From Pyrus communis (lineage: Eukaryota > Streptophyta > Magnoliopsida > Rosales > Rosaceae), in contig NC_084819.1 of the NCBI RefSeq assembly GCF_963583255.1, forward strand, positions 7,582,001 to 7,646,000: a stretch of 64,000 nt of DNA, written 5' to 3'. The notes under the pieces were generated by a model, which did no database searches, was not told the origin of the DNA, and was given only the letters and a program-made list of their open reading frames with translations. Shown here piece after piece: positions 43,694-55,669 of the stretch (positions within the stretch are counted from its first letter, which is position 1; each line of letters opens with the position of its first letter). The translations under genes and the position numbers were made by a program.

Positions 43694-44734
43694 CGGCAAG
43701 AGGTGACATGGGTTGTTCCCACCTTATCTCATTTTGATCCTCGAAGCATTCAATGTGAAAATGAAGTAAAAATGATTGTTTATCTTCAAAGTATTGCCAA
43801 TCACATGCCAGATGCATTTAATGATGCTATGAAAGTGACAAAATCACATATACCAGCTGCAAATGCACTGCAAGAATTGATGTCCCTGTTGGACAAAATA
43901 AAGTGGCACCAAATGATTCATCTGGTGCACGCCTGAAGTGTGGTAGACCTCCAAGTTCAAAAGATTCAGCCCCTCGAAAGAGAAAGACGAGGGCACAAAT
44001 GAATCCAAAATGAATGACAAATCTACAATTCATGATTATGTACTTTCAGAAAAAGAAAATGTCCTTGATGAGACACATATACCCGAAGAAACAGAGGTAC
44101 ATGAAAGCAAAGAAATCTCCATAAATTATGCTTGTACTAATGAATTGTGGGATCAGAATGAAATAATCATCGACGACATGTTCGTATTCGCATTAGCCAA
44201 TGAAATCATATTAAGTGATGATCTTGAGCTCCTTTCTGTTGATGAATGCAAACAGAGACAAGATTGGCCTAAGTGGAAATATGCAATCCAGGCAGGATAG
44301 AATTCCTTGGAAAGGTGAAATGTTTTTGGACCAATAGTCCAAACCTCGCCTAGTGTAAACCCAGTGGGTTACAAATGGGTATTCACAAGGAAACGTAATG
44401 AGAAAAATAAGAATGCAAGATATAAAGTACGACTCGTTGCACAAGGCTTTTTGCAAAGACCTAGAATTGATTATGAGGAAACATATACGAGGAGACATAC
44501 TCTCCTGTAATAGACGCAATTACATTCCGTTACTTAATAAGTTTAGTGGTTTCAGAAAAACTGGACAAGCGACTCATAGATGTCATCACCACGTATCTAT
44601 CTGGAGAATTAGATACTGACATATATATGAAAGTCCTAGAAGGACTTAAGTTGCCTGAAATAACTAACAAACCACAAGGTATGCTCTTAATCAAATTAAG
44701 GCGATCATTGTATGGGCTGAAACAATCTGGATGA
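43694..44734 (+). pseudogene. Copia linker and RT N-terminal part, broken
   Basis: Linker phrases MPDAFNDAMKVTKSHIPAAN and AYACTNELWDQNE-like acidic segments, then shifted RT pieces ([17 protein letters not shown] near 44355; LRRSLYGLKQSG before a stop at 44732). At least three frame changes are visible. Confidence 0.7.
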
Positions 44735-45262
44735 ATGTGGTATAATCGTCTCAGTGAGTATTTGATCAATGAAAGGTATACCAACAATGTCATTTGCCCT
44801 TCTGTATTCATTAAGAAATCCAACTCTGGATTTGCTATAATGGCAGTATATGTCGATGATATGAACCTAGTTGGAACCCTTGAAGAGCTTAATAAAACTG
44901 CTGAATATCTGAAAAGCGAATTTGAAATAAAGGACCTTGGAAAAACAAAATTTTGTCTCGGCTTGCAGATCGAGCATTGTGCTAGTGGAATTTTGGTTGA
45001 CCAATCAACTTACATTGAAAAAATCCTGAAACGATTTGGCATGGACAAGGCTTATCCACTCAGCACGCTAACGGTCGTTCGTTCTCTGGACATTAAGAAA
45101 GATCCATTCCATCCAAAAGAAGATGATGAACTAGTCCTTGGTCCAGAAGTACCATATTTGAGTGCAATAGGTGCTTTATTGTATTTAGCACAATGTACTA
45201 GACTAGATATAGCATTTTCAATCAACTTGTTAGCAAGGTATAGCTCTGTTAACAAGGTATAG
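44735..45262 (+). pseudogene. Copia reverse transcriptase, catalytic half
   Basis: A 175-residue frame with AVYVDDMNLVGTLEE, KDLGKTKFCLGLQIE and YLSAIGALLYLAQCTRLDIA. YVDD is intact. The frame is lost at 45262 by a duplication of AACAAGGTATAGCTCTG-like sequence. Confidence 0.85.
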
Positions 45263-45305
45263 CTCTGCTCCAACAATTCATCATTGGAAGGGAGTCAAAG
45301 ATGTA

Positions 45306-45911
45306 TTGCTATACTTTTGTGGGACAACAAACATAGGTCTCTTCTACTTAGAGAAATCCACAAATAACCAGGTCATTGTTGGATATGCAGATGCTGGTTT
45401 TCTCTTTGATACGCGTAAAGCCCGCTCACAAACTGGATATGTGTTCAAGAATGGAGATACAGCAATCTTATGGCACTCAACAAAGCAAACATTAGTTGCT
45501 TCATCTTCAAATCATTCAGAAATACTTGCTTTACATAAAGCAAGTCGTGAATGTCCTTGGTTAAGATCAATGATCCATCATAATCAGAATTCATGTGGTT
45601 TAGCTTCAAAGACAGGCACTCCAACTGTCATCCGTGAAGACAATGCAGCCTGTGTTGCCCAAATGAAAGAAGGATTCATCAAGGGCGATAAGACTAAGCA
45701 CATATCACTAAAGTTTTTCAGTGCACATGAGCTTCAGAAGGCTAAAGTTATTGATGTCAGACAAATCTGTTCCAATGAAAATCTGGCAGACTTGTTCACC
45801 AAATCTCTACCAAAGTGCACGTTTCAGAAGTTAGTGCAAAGTATCGGATTATGTCGACTTACCAATCAGATAAATTTGGAGAATGCGGAATCAAGGGGAG
45901 ATATATATTAG
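45306..45911 (+). pseudogene. Copia RNase H, long open segment
   Basis: A 201-residue frame with YADAGFLFDTRKARSQTGYV, KQTLVASSSNHSEILAL, REDNAACVAQMKEGFIKGDK and NENLADLFTKSLP. This is typical copia RNase H through its C-terminus. It is separated from RT by a frameshift. Confidence 0.88.
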
Positions 45912-46122
45912 GGGGTAGCATCCATGATACATGCATGTTGTACTTTTTTTCTTAGATTAGGATTTTTCCTATCAAGGGTTTAACGAGGCAACATAAGCAT
46001 ACTTATCACTATATCAACAATCTAGATAAAGTTGTATTATTTTTCCTTCGCTATGGTTTTTTCCCACTGGGTTTTTCCAAGCAAGGTTTTAACGAGGCAA
46101 CTAATGTTGATATGTGGGCATC

Positions 46123-46132
46123 CAAGGGGGAG
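46123..46132 (+). promoter_or_regulatory. Polypurine tract of the plus-strand copia
   Basis: CAAGGGGGAG directly before the 3' LTR. Confidence 0.8.
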
Positions 46133-46489
46133 TGTTGAAAACATTGGCAGTATTGAAAACATTGGTAATGTTGAAAATGTTGGCAGATTAATGAATGCCC
46201 ACACAGATTTTTCAATACCCACACATAGTAATGTAGACTTTGGAAATGAAGGAGATCATATTTTTCAAAGGGTGTAATTAATATGTTTGGAGTTGCTCTA
46301 TAAATAGAGTGCTTCGACTGCTATCAAAATACACAAAGAAAAAAAAGGAAAGATCAATAACATCAGTATCTATTCCTCCCTCATTTATTTGTCATCCCAT
46401 TGTGTTATAGTTACAGTATGATATTTTATACCTGCTTCGCTCCTGTCATTAGTAAAGGTTATCTCTCTAACTTTTACCTATTTATAACA
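46133..46489 (+). repeat. 3' LTR of the plus-strand copia
   Basis: 357 bp, TGTTGAAAAC...TTATAACA. It carries one more copy of the AACATTGGYARTRTTGAAA unit than the 5' LTR. TATA palindrome broken by one base. Confidence 0.92.
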
Positions 46490-46494
46490 ACATG

Positions 46495-47310
46495 GTGGTT
46501 TTTTGACATTTTGGAGTCTCTGTGAGAAGTTTATAAACGGGCCTCCCTTAAGACAGTCTTTCAAGAAATTTTTTTTTTTTTAAACAATATATTCATGCAA
46601 AATTGAACAATCAAAATTTCAACTTAATAGAAGCAACATCTTAGTCCAATTAATTGAGTTGTCTCACTGATTAGAGATTTTTTTTTTTTTTTTTTTTCCT
46701 TCAGCTATCTGATCCCTCAATTGTTGCGTAGTCGGACTGTTTGAGACCAAGTTTGAGCCCCCATATCCTCAACTATTCCACAGGTTCTATCTGGCGAGAT
46801 GCGATAGGTTCTTTGGAGGCGCAACTTCAATTTATGGTGGTAGTCAAGGTTTAAGGTTATGGATTAAATTAGAGCTTTGGTTATTGTGAGTTTTATGGCT
46901 TCGGTTTTGGGTCTTGCTTAAACATTATGACGTGGGTAGTTACTCTTTTGGGTTTATTTCTTTCTGTCTTTGATGTCTTTAAATGTTTAGTATGGTAAAT
47001 TTTTATTTTTATCATTTTTTTGGAAAAGGTACTCCTATACGTAATTAGTTACATAATATACAATTTTCATTATATATATGCGAGGATAACTCATATATTT
47101 TCAAAACAAAAATGTTATTTTTACCATCTATTTGTATCATCATTTGTACTATTTTTCTAATAGAGATGAGATTCAAATGTGTTGGTAGACCATATCTCTA
47201 TTGGAGAGATGATACAATTAAATGATAAGTGTAGCATTACTCCTAAAAAACGTTACTTGTATAAGTCGATTTGCTTCTATTTGCTACATTGTACGTACCG
47301 TACTTTTCAC
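46495..47310. other. No gene seen
   Basis: AT-rich sequence with poly-T runs (46567-46580, 46678-46697). No repeat ends or frames recognised. Confidence 0.4.
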
Positions 47311-47532
47311 TCAGACTCCAGCTATGAAATATTGTACGTAGGGACTACGAAAGTTTGTGACTGCAACATTCTTCATATAAATCATATTTGTGTCTGTTGA
47401 CATTCGACCATGCGACCAAGATTTTGGCTCTTCAGGAGTTGCTAGGACAAAATATATGCTAATCGCAAAAACCAAAACAATAGAGCCTTTCAATATATCA
47501 ATTTCCAATTTCTGTTGAGTTATTTTATTCAT
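47311..47532 (-). CDS. Hypothetical 73-residue peptide with N-terminal hydrophobic segment
   Basis: ATG at 47532. Residues 15-31 (KGSIVLVFAISIYFVLA) form a hydrophobic core that could be a signal peptide or anchor, followed by a polar tail (TPEEPKSWSHGRMSTDTN). I do not recognise it. Length alone does not exclude chance, so this is only a candidate. Confidence 0.2.
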   Translation of the reverse strand: MNKITQQKLEIDILKGSIVLVFAISIYFVLATPEEPKSWSHGRMSTDTNMIYMKNVAVTNFRSPYVQYFIAGV

Positions 47533-48764
47533 ACAACAAAGAAGATGAGGGAGCTTTTAGTTTCAATAGTACAAAACTTTGATCATTGCCATCCCCTCAA
47601 ATAATAAGGAACAGAAAAACTGCAGTGAGCTTCATTGAATTCACTGCCTATTTGAATTATAATTATTTGTTAAAAGAAGACTGATGAGGGATAATTATCA
47701 CGAATTGCACCTTATCAACTGTTCTACTTAGACTGTTTAATCTGAGAAAAATATATACTTAATTATAAATTGTATTAGTATGTAATTAAACACTAAACTT
47801 TAAATTTATGGACCAAATTAGGGTCGTCATCGTTAGGCTAACTAAAGCATGTGATCCGTAATGACGACAAATGCCACCAACATGTGTCTAACCAATGTCA
47901 GATTAAACAGATCAGCAAAACCCTAGGCATCTCGATCTTTGTGAAACATAATCTTATAATCGAATATGCATCTTTTCCACCGTGTGTGCGTTGACATCGA
48001 CAGTAGCTGCAGTTTCGAATGTGTTTCTTTTAGGCTATGTTTGTTAGGCGTCACTAAATTTCATTGGATTAGGTTGATCACTTACTAGTGTAGTTTTATT
48101 TGTTATGCACTAGGATTAAGATTAATGAGATAGTCCGGCTTAATTTATTCTAAGCTCTTCCAACTTAATTTTCGAGATGGTCCAGAGCAAATGCACCCTT
48201 AATTAGTATATATGATAGAAAACTACTGGCCAACATTGACAATCAAAATTTAAATAGTGCTCATTAGATGATAATCTTTGGTTAACTGCATGTGTTCCCA
48301 GAATCTCAAATACCACAATTTTTTCTGACTAAAAATAATTTACAGATATATAGGATATATAAATATTGGTGACATTGTTACAACTTGTAGCTGAAGGGCG
48401 TGCCATATCATCAACAAGGCATTTAGGTTTGATGAGGTATTGAAAAAAAAAATTGAGAGAAAGACAAGTTAATTTGATCCTTACTAGTTCTGTTGTTGGA
48501 GTTAAATTCTTAAATATTAATCAACAGATCATTTTTCTCGTAGATATAGATTGTTGTTTAAAATATATATTCTATACAGGCTGGTCGAAGACAAGTACTC
48601 ACACGGACATAGTACTGCTTTTTCTTCGTGAATATTCTAATATGTAATTATTTTCAATTAAATTCTTAAATTATGGTGAAAATTTGGAAGGATCTTGGCT
48701 CTTGTTATACTCCTCTTATTGAAACAATTGGTGGTAATAATATAATGTATCTGATGCGGATTGT
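47533..48764. other. No gene seen
   Basis: AT-rich DNA with only short frames on both strands and no recognisable repeat. Confidence 0.35.
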
Positions 48765-48977
48765 CTATTTCGTCCGTACAATCCCCATTTCCAAAGGGCT
48801 AGTGGGTTTTTCTGCAAACTCCAAGTCGAAGAAAATGTCATCGTGGTTGTCGCTATAATGTGAAGTTCCTGATGAGCGAATTAGGAAATAGTTCGGGTGC
48901 TGGTGGCCTGGCAGAGGACTTGGTGGAGGCTGTGGCGGCGGGGGTGGGAGGTTTTGGATAGGTGGAGGAGGACCCAT
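48765..48977 (-). CDS. Hypothetical 70-residue proline-rich peptide
   Basis: ATG at 48977, beginning MGPPPPIQNLPPPPPQPPPS, then a histidine/asparagine region and an acidic stretch (NHDDIFFDLEFAEKPTSP). AT-rich, TATA-like sequence lies about 30-40 bp upstream on the minus strand (TATTAATATATTAAG). It may be a small gene or an exon of a decayed one. Not recognised. Confidence 0.3.
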   Translation of the reverse strand: MGPPPPIQNLPPPPPQPPPSPLPGHQHPNYFLIRSSGTSHYSDNHDDIFFDLEFAEKPTSPLEMGIVRTK

Positions 48978-48989
48978 TTAACTGTGTTC

Positions 48990-49235
48990 AGACAAAAAAT
49001 TTCTTAATATATTAATATTTAATTAATTTCTCAATCTAATTGGGCAAGGAAGTAGGATATACGTCTACCACATCATTATTTAACAGAATAATTAATAGAA
49101 AAGTTGACGGAGGTTTGACATTGTAACGAATGTGTAAGTTGATGTATGATATTGTAATGTTTAAAAGATAAGGTATCAGATTGTTATGCGACCTAAAGTT
49201 GAGGTGGTAAAATGTAATTGACCCAAAAAAAAAAA
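48990..49235. repeat. Unclassified repeat, copy 1
   Basis: Shares with 59090-59330 the order TTAATTTT, CATCATTATTTAAC/CATCATTTAACTG, ATTGTAATG.TTAAAAGATAAGGTATCAGA, GTTGAGGTGGT. It ends in a poly-A run here. Confidence 0.45.
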
Positions 49236-50685
49236 AAAAAAAGGTTGGTGGTCACTTAGTATTATAATTTAGTAATATTTTCGCATGTAGGTAAGAAGTT
49301 TTATATTCGAATCTTGTACGTAAATAACGAGTCCGATATCAATTTATTCCATGCACTCTTAATTGTAAATATATCATTATATCAACAACAACAAAACAAG
49401 ATGGTTGGTAGAATTTGGAATAAGTTCAGATCTGTCTTACTATGCTTTGAATTCTAAGGCTAAGTATTTTAGAGCTGTTGGGAAAGCTCATTTTACTAAT
49501 AAACATGGTCATGATACTGGTTGGTTTTAGCTCAATGTGAAGGATATGAAGGTCTGATTCTGGTCGCATTTGAGTGCATACAGATTTCTAGATCACAATG
49601 GTGATTGCCTACAACGGTTCGCTTCAATTTGGGACATTAGGATACGATTGATGCCCAGATCTGGAGTTTATATTTTGAGTTACAACTCACGCTTGGCAAA
49701 GGTGTTACTAGTCGAATAATTAAGATGAATTCTATGTATGTAGCCTCTTTGTTCAAGGAGAGTCGAACTGATATAATTTCCATCCCTTTGATACAATTGT
49801 AAGCAGTTGCAGAATAGTGATTAGTCGGTTAGATGTCACGTTTTGGGAGCGTAAAATTGTGTTTTAAATCAATATAAATTGGAATTTTAATATGGATCTA
49901 GGTAATCTTGTCTTCAATTAGCCTAGTTGGGTTAGGATTTCTGTTTACATATCCGGCCCAATGGATCTTTTCTTATAGACTAGTTGGGTACGATTGGGCA
50001 AGGGCCAGGCTTAATTGGTTTGCTCCTTGAACGAGGTTTACAAATTCGAACCTCTTGACTAGTCGAAAGCGAGGTTTTTTCCAGTGCACATTTATGTTTT
50101 ACATCTGATTAAGAGTTGCTAAATTATTTAACCTGACAAGATTTAATGGTTTTTGTTCAGATGTGTAATTTAAATGTGCCTTTTTAATGTGCATTAAAGA
50201 AAATTCAATTTGAAACAGTGCAAAAAAAAAAAAAAAAAAACACTATCTTCTACATATCTTGTTCATGTAAGAATTAATGAAAGTATTAGAAAATTTAAAC
50301 TTTATGGCCTAACTTCTCAATTTTTATTGAAACCCTAAGTCTCAATTAGAGATATGAATATTTTTTAATGTTCCAATTTTATTCCCTTCTAAAATTCCAA
50401 AACAAAAGCTTGGTTATATATTTCGTCCATATATGAGATCTTGCCACTTTATAAAATATGAAAACAAGAATTTGATTTAATGGCACTCAATGTACATAAA
50501 GTTCGAGATAATGAGTTCAAATTTATATGGACGACATAATTGAACAAAATTAACTGCAAGTTAATAATTGTAACAACCATTCATGCGGTGACAAAATTGA
50601 TTCACTCTATAATGTGGCATGCATATGAACATGGGTATATAGTCTGGAGAATAGAATAATATTTAGAAAAATAGGATACGAATAA
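49236..50685. other. No intact gene; possible retro-derived scrap
   Basis: Around 49400-49560 short frames such as MVGRIWNKFRSVLL and GVGKAHFTNKHGHDTGWF are broken by stops and not recognised. Poly-A is at 50221-50240. Confidence 0.3.
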
Positions 50686-52133
50686 TGATGAGTAGATTTT
50701 ATATTATATATTTAACCCTATTCTTAGTATATTTTGGTTAATATTTTAGAAGAATTTTGATACTTTGAAGTGTATTTTTGATATAGGACTTTCGACTTCC
50801 TCTAGAGCAAAACCGGACCAAATGGACGAATTTTGAAGTAATTCTAGTTGGAAGATGTTCGTGAGTCACTTGGCTTGATCGTATCAAAATATCAGATTTT
50901 TCCACCAAGCGGCAATTTTATGGCAATGAAATAAAGGAGCAGTGCGCTGTGCTAGAATACTGACGTTTAGGGCTTGAATAGCGTTTTTGGAGCCCAAGGC
51001 GACCTCAGATGGGTTCATAGCCTTCTGGAGATATGTTTGGAACGTCCTAATCTTCAAAACAAGCTATTATGGGCCGGATTTGGAGGATATATGAGGCTAA
51101 AACGTGGCTGGACAAGTACTTGGCAGATTTTCCTAGATTAATTAGAACTTTATTTTCTATTTTATTTTATTATTATTTAGTTTCTTAGTGGGAATGAAAC
51201 AGTTTGTTGTTAGGGTTTGTCCGCTGGCTTTAGGGGGATATTAAAAGGTTTTGGCCGGTTCTAGTTAAAAGGGGGCTGATTATTATTCAACTTTACACTT
51301 TGCTAGGGTTCTTGGAGATTTTCTACTTTAAGGTGTTTTCATTCATTTTCTTCTTAATAATATTTTCTTTGATTTTTATTATGAGTATGCGCAACTAATT
51401 CCTTTACTAGGGTTAGGCCATAAGCCTTAGCATGAATATCTGATTTTATTAATTTGCTTATGAATGGATGCATGCTTGCTTTGAATTATTAATCACTGCG
51501 ATTAAAACTATCTATATATTTTAGTGATTGATCACCATTAGGATATTTAGACAAGTAATTTGACGCAATTTTTGTTGGAATATCACCCTGAAATTGAGGA
51601 GGGCTTCTTGTGATTAGTAATTATAAGTTCACTTAAGGTGAACATCACACTCTTAAGGGTTGCATGGTTTTTCAGAGGGTTTTCACAAAGCTTAATGAGT
51701 CTTGCATGTTAGATATACGTTTTCGCTTGAACATCACATGGAAAATATGCATTAGGAAAACCTAACCTTCAAGGCATGTATGTGAAAATTCATAAGTAAT
51801 TGATAGAATTGCATAGGATTGTGACGGCAACGGCTGAACCCTAGATTTCTCTACATTGTTAATTTTAAAAATGTTTTTCTTCCTTGCTGCCATTATTTCC
51901 AAATTGTTATATTTCTTTTATTGTTAATTTAATCTTTTCAAATTCATAAATCTCAAATTTTTGATAAAAATCTGTTTTAATAGTTAATTAAGAGTTGATT
52001 TAATTACAAATTAGTCAACCAATCCTTGGGGACAACGACCTTGCATGAGCATTTATACTACAATTACATTGTATTCTTGCAAGTATTTTCAGTGATTTTA
52101 ACCCTATTTGCGCATGTACTAAAAATCCTATCA
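50686..52133 (+). repeat. 5' LTR of the second Athila-like element
   Basis: 1448 bp, TGATGAGTAGATTTTATATT...AAAAATCCTATCA. It matches the segments 60756-61534 and 63662-64000 of the 3' LTR with many substitutions and small indels. Confidence 0.92.
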
Positions 52134-52139
52134 AGAAAT

Positions 52140-52158
52140 TGGCGTCGACGCCGGGGAT
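52140..52158 (+). promoter_or_regulatory. Primer-binding site, degenerate tRNA-Asp type
   Basis: TGGCGTCGACGCCGGGGA, 6 bases after the LTR. It differs from the tRNA-Asp complement seen at 28698 at three positions. Confidence 0.65.
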
Positions 52159-52260
52159 TGTTTTAATTAATTTGTTTTTATCATATTCTTAGTTAATTAT
52201 TTTCCTTAAAAAAAAATCGTTTTATTTTAATTTTCATTTTTTTTTTTAGATTGTTGAAAT

Positions 52261-53400
52261 ATGTGCATGGTCAACACCAGATCACAACCTGCACAGTTTG
52301 TTCCGTTTGACACAGAGCCTGAACGAATATTACAAAAACAGCACAGAGAACAGTTTATAGCATCTGATTTTTCACATTTCTGCAGGATTTGTTTGCTGAA
52401 TTTGTGAACAGCGAGGTTAAAATGGCGTTAGCAATACCTGCAGCAGGCAGACCACTCAAAGAGTTGTTGGCTGCCCATGCAAATTATGTTCCTAATTGTA
52501 TCGTCTATCCTGCCCAGGAAAAAGGAGACACATTTGAAATCAAGCACCACATGCTTGAAATTTTATCAACATTTCATGGGTTGCCTAACGAGGATGCAAA
52601 CATACATATTGCAAAATTTCTTGTGGGTTGCAAAAATATTCTGATTAGGGGTTCTTCTGCCGAAGCTATTAAGTTACGTCTTTTCCCTTTCACTTTGAAG
52701 GATAAGGCAGAAACTTGGTTGTTCACTCTACCGGCTAATAGCATTACTACTTGGCAACAATTATATACAAAATTCCTTAATAAATATTATCCAGCATCCA
52801 AGACATTGAATTACAAGTGGGAGATTATGACATTCACACAAAAGCTGAACGAAGAGTTTCATGAAGCATGGGAGAGATATATAGAGATGTACATAAAGTG
52901 TCCACATGCAAATATTGATTCATATACACAAATGAATATTTTCTTTGATGAGCTTAATCCTATATCTAAAAGCCATGTTAATGCCTCAGCTGGAGGATCG
53001 TTGTCACATAAATCTGCAAGGGAGGCATTTGAATTATTTGATATGATGGCTACATAATCTCAACAGTGGGCTGCAGAACATTCACAAAAAAGGGGTATGT
53101 TTGAGTTATTAGCAGGTTCTCCTAACATGTATGCACAAATAGAAAAAATGGAAAAGAAAATGGATGCAAAGTTTGATATTATTCTACAAAAAAAATGCAA
53201 ATTCTACACAACAACCACCTACACCAACAGTTTGCAGTATTTGCAGCATGGCTACGCACGATATAATGGGATGCCTGCGTAAAGAATCCTACTTGGAGCT
53301 TGTTGAGCATCATGTTAATATGATGAACAACTATCAAAGGTCTAGGAATGATGCATATGCAACTCATTACAATCCAGGATGAAGGGATCACCCTAATTTC
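52261..53400 (+). pseudogene. gag of the second Athila-like element, frameshifted
   Basis: The ATG at 52261 opens MCMVNTRSQPAQFVPFDTEP, but the frame stops. The gag body continues in another frame (52389-53057: MALAIPAAGRPLKELL, YPAQEKGDTFEIKHHMLEI, FPFTLKDKAETWLFTLPANS). It stops after MMAT and resumes to a CCHC knuckle (CSICSMATHDIMGC at about 53240) after another shift. Confidence 0.85.
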
Positions 53401-53475
53401 AAATGGGGTGACAATCAGAATAATGCAAAACCATTCCAGCATACACAAAAACCATTTGTTCCATCCAAACCATCT

Positions 53476-54480
53476 TTGGATGATCAACTTGCTAAATTGG
53501 CAGCAACAACTCAATCATTCATAAAGGGCAGCAATCAAAGAATTCAAAATGTTGAAGCATCAATTAAAAGTTTGGAGCAACAATTTGGACAGCTAGTTGC
53601 ACAAATTTCAGAAAGAGCACCAGGTACATTTCCTAGTCAAACAATGCCTAATCCAAGAGGACGTGAAGATTGCAACGTTGTTCGGACTTTACGGTGTGGA
53701 AAAAGTTATGATAATCGTAAAAATAGCACTGAAAAGGATCAGCCAGCAGTGAAAATATGTGCAAAAAATCATGAAACAGTAGTAGAACCTGCAAATTCTA
53801 AAGAAAAAAAGAATTTGCCCGGTATAGAAACTGTCCCAAAACAAGTTTCTGAGCATGTTTATGAGGCCCTATTTCCATATCCAGAACGTTTGAAGCCAAA
53901 AGCAAAAGACAAGCAGTTGAGGGACTTCATGCAAACTTTATCTAAAGTTCAAATTAACCTACCATTACTTGATGCAATCAAAAACATTCCATCGTATGCC
54001 AAATTTTTGAAAGATGTGTGCACTCACAAAAAGAAGCTGGCTGATTTTGAAAAAGTTATTCATACTGAACAGTGCAGCGCAATTCTACAACACAAATTGC
54101 CACCCAAAAAGAAAGATCTAGGGAGTTTTACAATTTCTTGCACTATTGGAAATTCTAATTTTAAACGTGCATTAATTGATTTAGGTGCTACTATTAATTT
54201 AATGCCTTATTTTGTTTTCCAAAGATTGGGCCAAGGAGATCTAAAGCCTACATCAATTATTCTTCAGCCAGCGGATCGTTCTGTTACTTATCCTAGGGGG
54301 ATCATTGAAGATTTAATTATCAAGGTTGACAATTGTATTTACCAGTAGATTTCGTAGTTTTGGACATGGACGAAGATGTGCAAACATTTATTATTTTGGG
54401 AAGACCATTTATGGTCATTGCCCGAACATTGATTGATGTGGAAGTTGGCACTTTAACATTTTGAGTTCAAGACCAATCCG
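53476..54480 (+). pseudogene. Protease region of the second Athila-like element
   Basis: The 290-residue frame includes LSKVQINLPLLDAIKNIPSY and the protease motif ALIDLGATINLMPY near 54180, ending in a stop at 54346. These match the intact element's [20 protein letters not shown] and [10 protein letters not shown]. Confidence 0.85.
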
Positions 54481-55669
54481 TGGTTTTTAGCCTATTTGAA
54501 GCTACAAAACGCCCAGAAGAACAGCAAGAATGCATGCGTGCAGACGTGCTAGAAGGTTTTATTCATGTAGAAATTATGACCAGATTGACATCATATCCGT
54601 CATTGAGTGTTTTACATAGTCCAAATACATCACAAACAGAGGATGTAGACATTTTTGAGTATGTAACAGCATTAGACAGTGTACCAGCCCAATTACCACG
54701 TTGGAGACATGTTTACGAAAGCCTTGGAGAGCCAAAAACGGCCATGCAAGCTTCTAAATTGCAGCCCCCAAAACTGGAGCTAAAACCATTGCCAGAACAT
54801 TTGAAATATGCACATCTTGGGGCAGATGAAACGATGCCAGTTATTATTGCTTCAGATTTAACAAGCACAGAAGAGGAAAAATTACTGCGTGTTTTAAAAA
54901 AATACCAAGATGCATTGGGGTGGACTATAGTTGATATTAAAGGTATAAGCCCAGTAATCTGCATGCATAGAATACTGATGGAGGATGATGTAAAGCCTAC
55001 AGTTGATGCTCAAAGGCGATTAAATCCTATTATGAAGGAAGTTGTGCGAAATGAAGTAATGAAACTACTCGATGCAGGTATGATTTATCCAATTTCTGAC
55101 AGTAAATAGGTTAGCCCTACACAAGTTGTGCCTAAGCGTACGGGTATTACAGTGGTTAAGAATGATAATAATGAGTTAGTTCCTACACGATTGACTACGG
55201 GTTGGAGAATGTGTGTGGACTACAGGAAACCTAATGCAGGGACTAGAAAATACCATTTGCCATTGCCTTTCATTGACCAAATGTTGGAAAGGTTGGCTGG
55301 GTGTGCATTTTATTGTTTCCTAGATGGGTATTGTAGGTATAATCAAATTCCAATTGCACCAGAAGATCAAGAGAAAACCACTTTCACCTGTCCCTTTGGT
55401 ACTTTTGCTTATCGGAGGATGCCATTTGGGTTATGTAATGCACCCGCCACATTTCAACGGTGCATGATGAGCATATTTTCAGGCTTCGTTGAAAAAATTG
55501 TTGAGGTATTCATGGATGATTTCTCAGTTTTTGGGGATAGTTTTGATTTTTGTCTACAAAATTTATCTTAAGTTCTTAACAGATGTCAAGAAACAAACTT
55601 AGTGTTAAATTGGGAAAAGTGTCACTTTATGGCAAGGCAAGGCATTGTTTTGGGACATCTTGTTTCAAA
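54480..55669 (+). pseudogene. Reverse transcriptase of the second Athila-like element, interrupted
   Basis: Frame 54480-55109 ends at SDSK, where a TAG replaces the tryptophan of the SRWVSP motif. Frame 55128-55571 carries MCVDYRKPNA, CFLDGYCRYNQI and FMDDFSVFG. After another stop the RT continues (CHFMARQGIVLGHLVSN) to 55669, where the hAT element is inserted. It resumes at 58793. Confidence 0.9.

Larger units (their letters stand above)
24543..46489 (+). mobile_element. Decayed Ty1/copia retrotransposon, plus strand, with nested Athila element
   Basis: LTRs lie at 24543-24878 and 46133-46489, with a perfect 5 bp TSD ACATG (24538-24542, 46490-46494). Domain order is gag, protease, integrase, RT, RNase H. 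A Ty3/gypsy element (25971-41585) is inserted in gag. Without it the element is about 6.3 kb. Stops, frameshifts and lost catalytic residues show it is dead. It is related to the minus-strand copia at 7981-20129. Confidence 0.93.
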
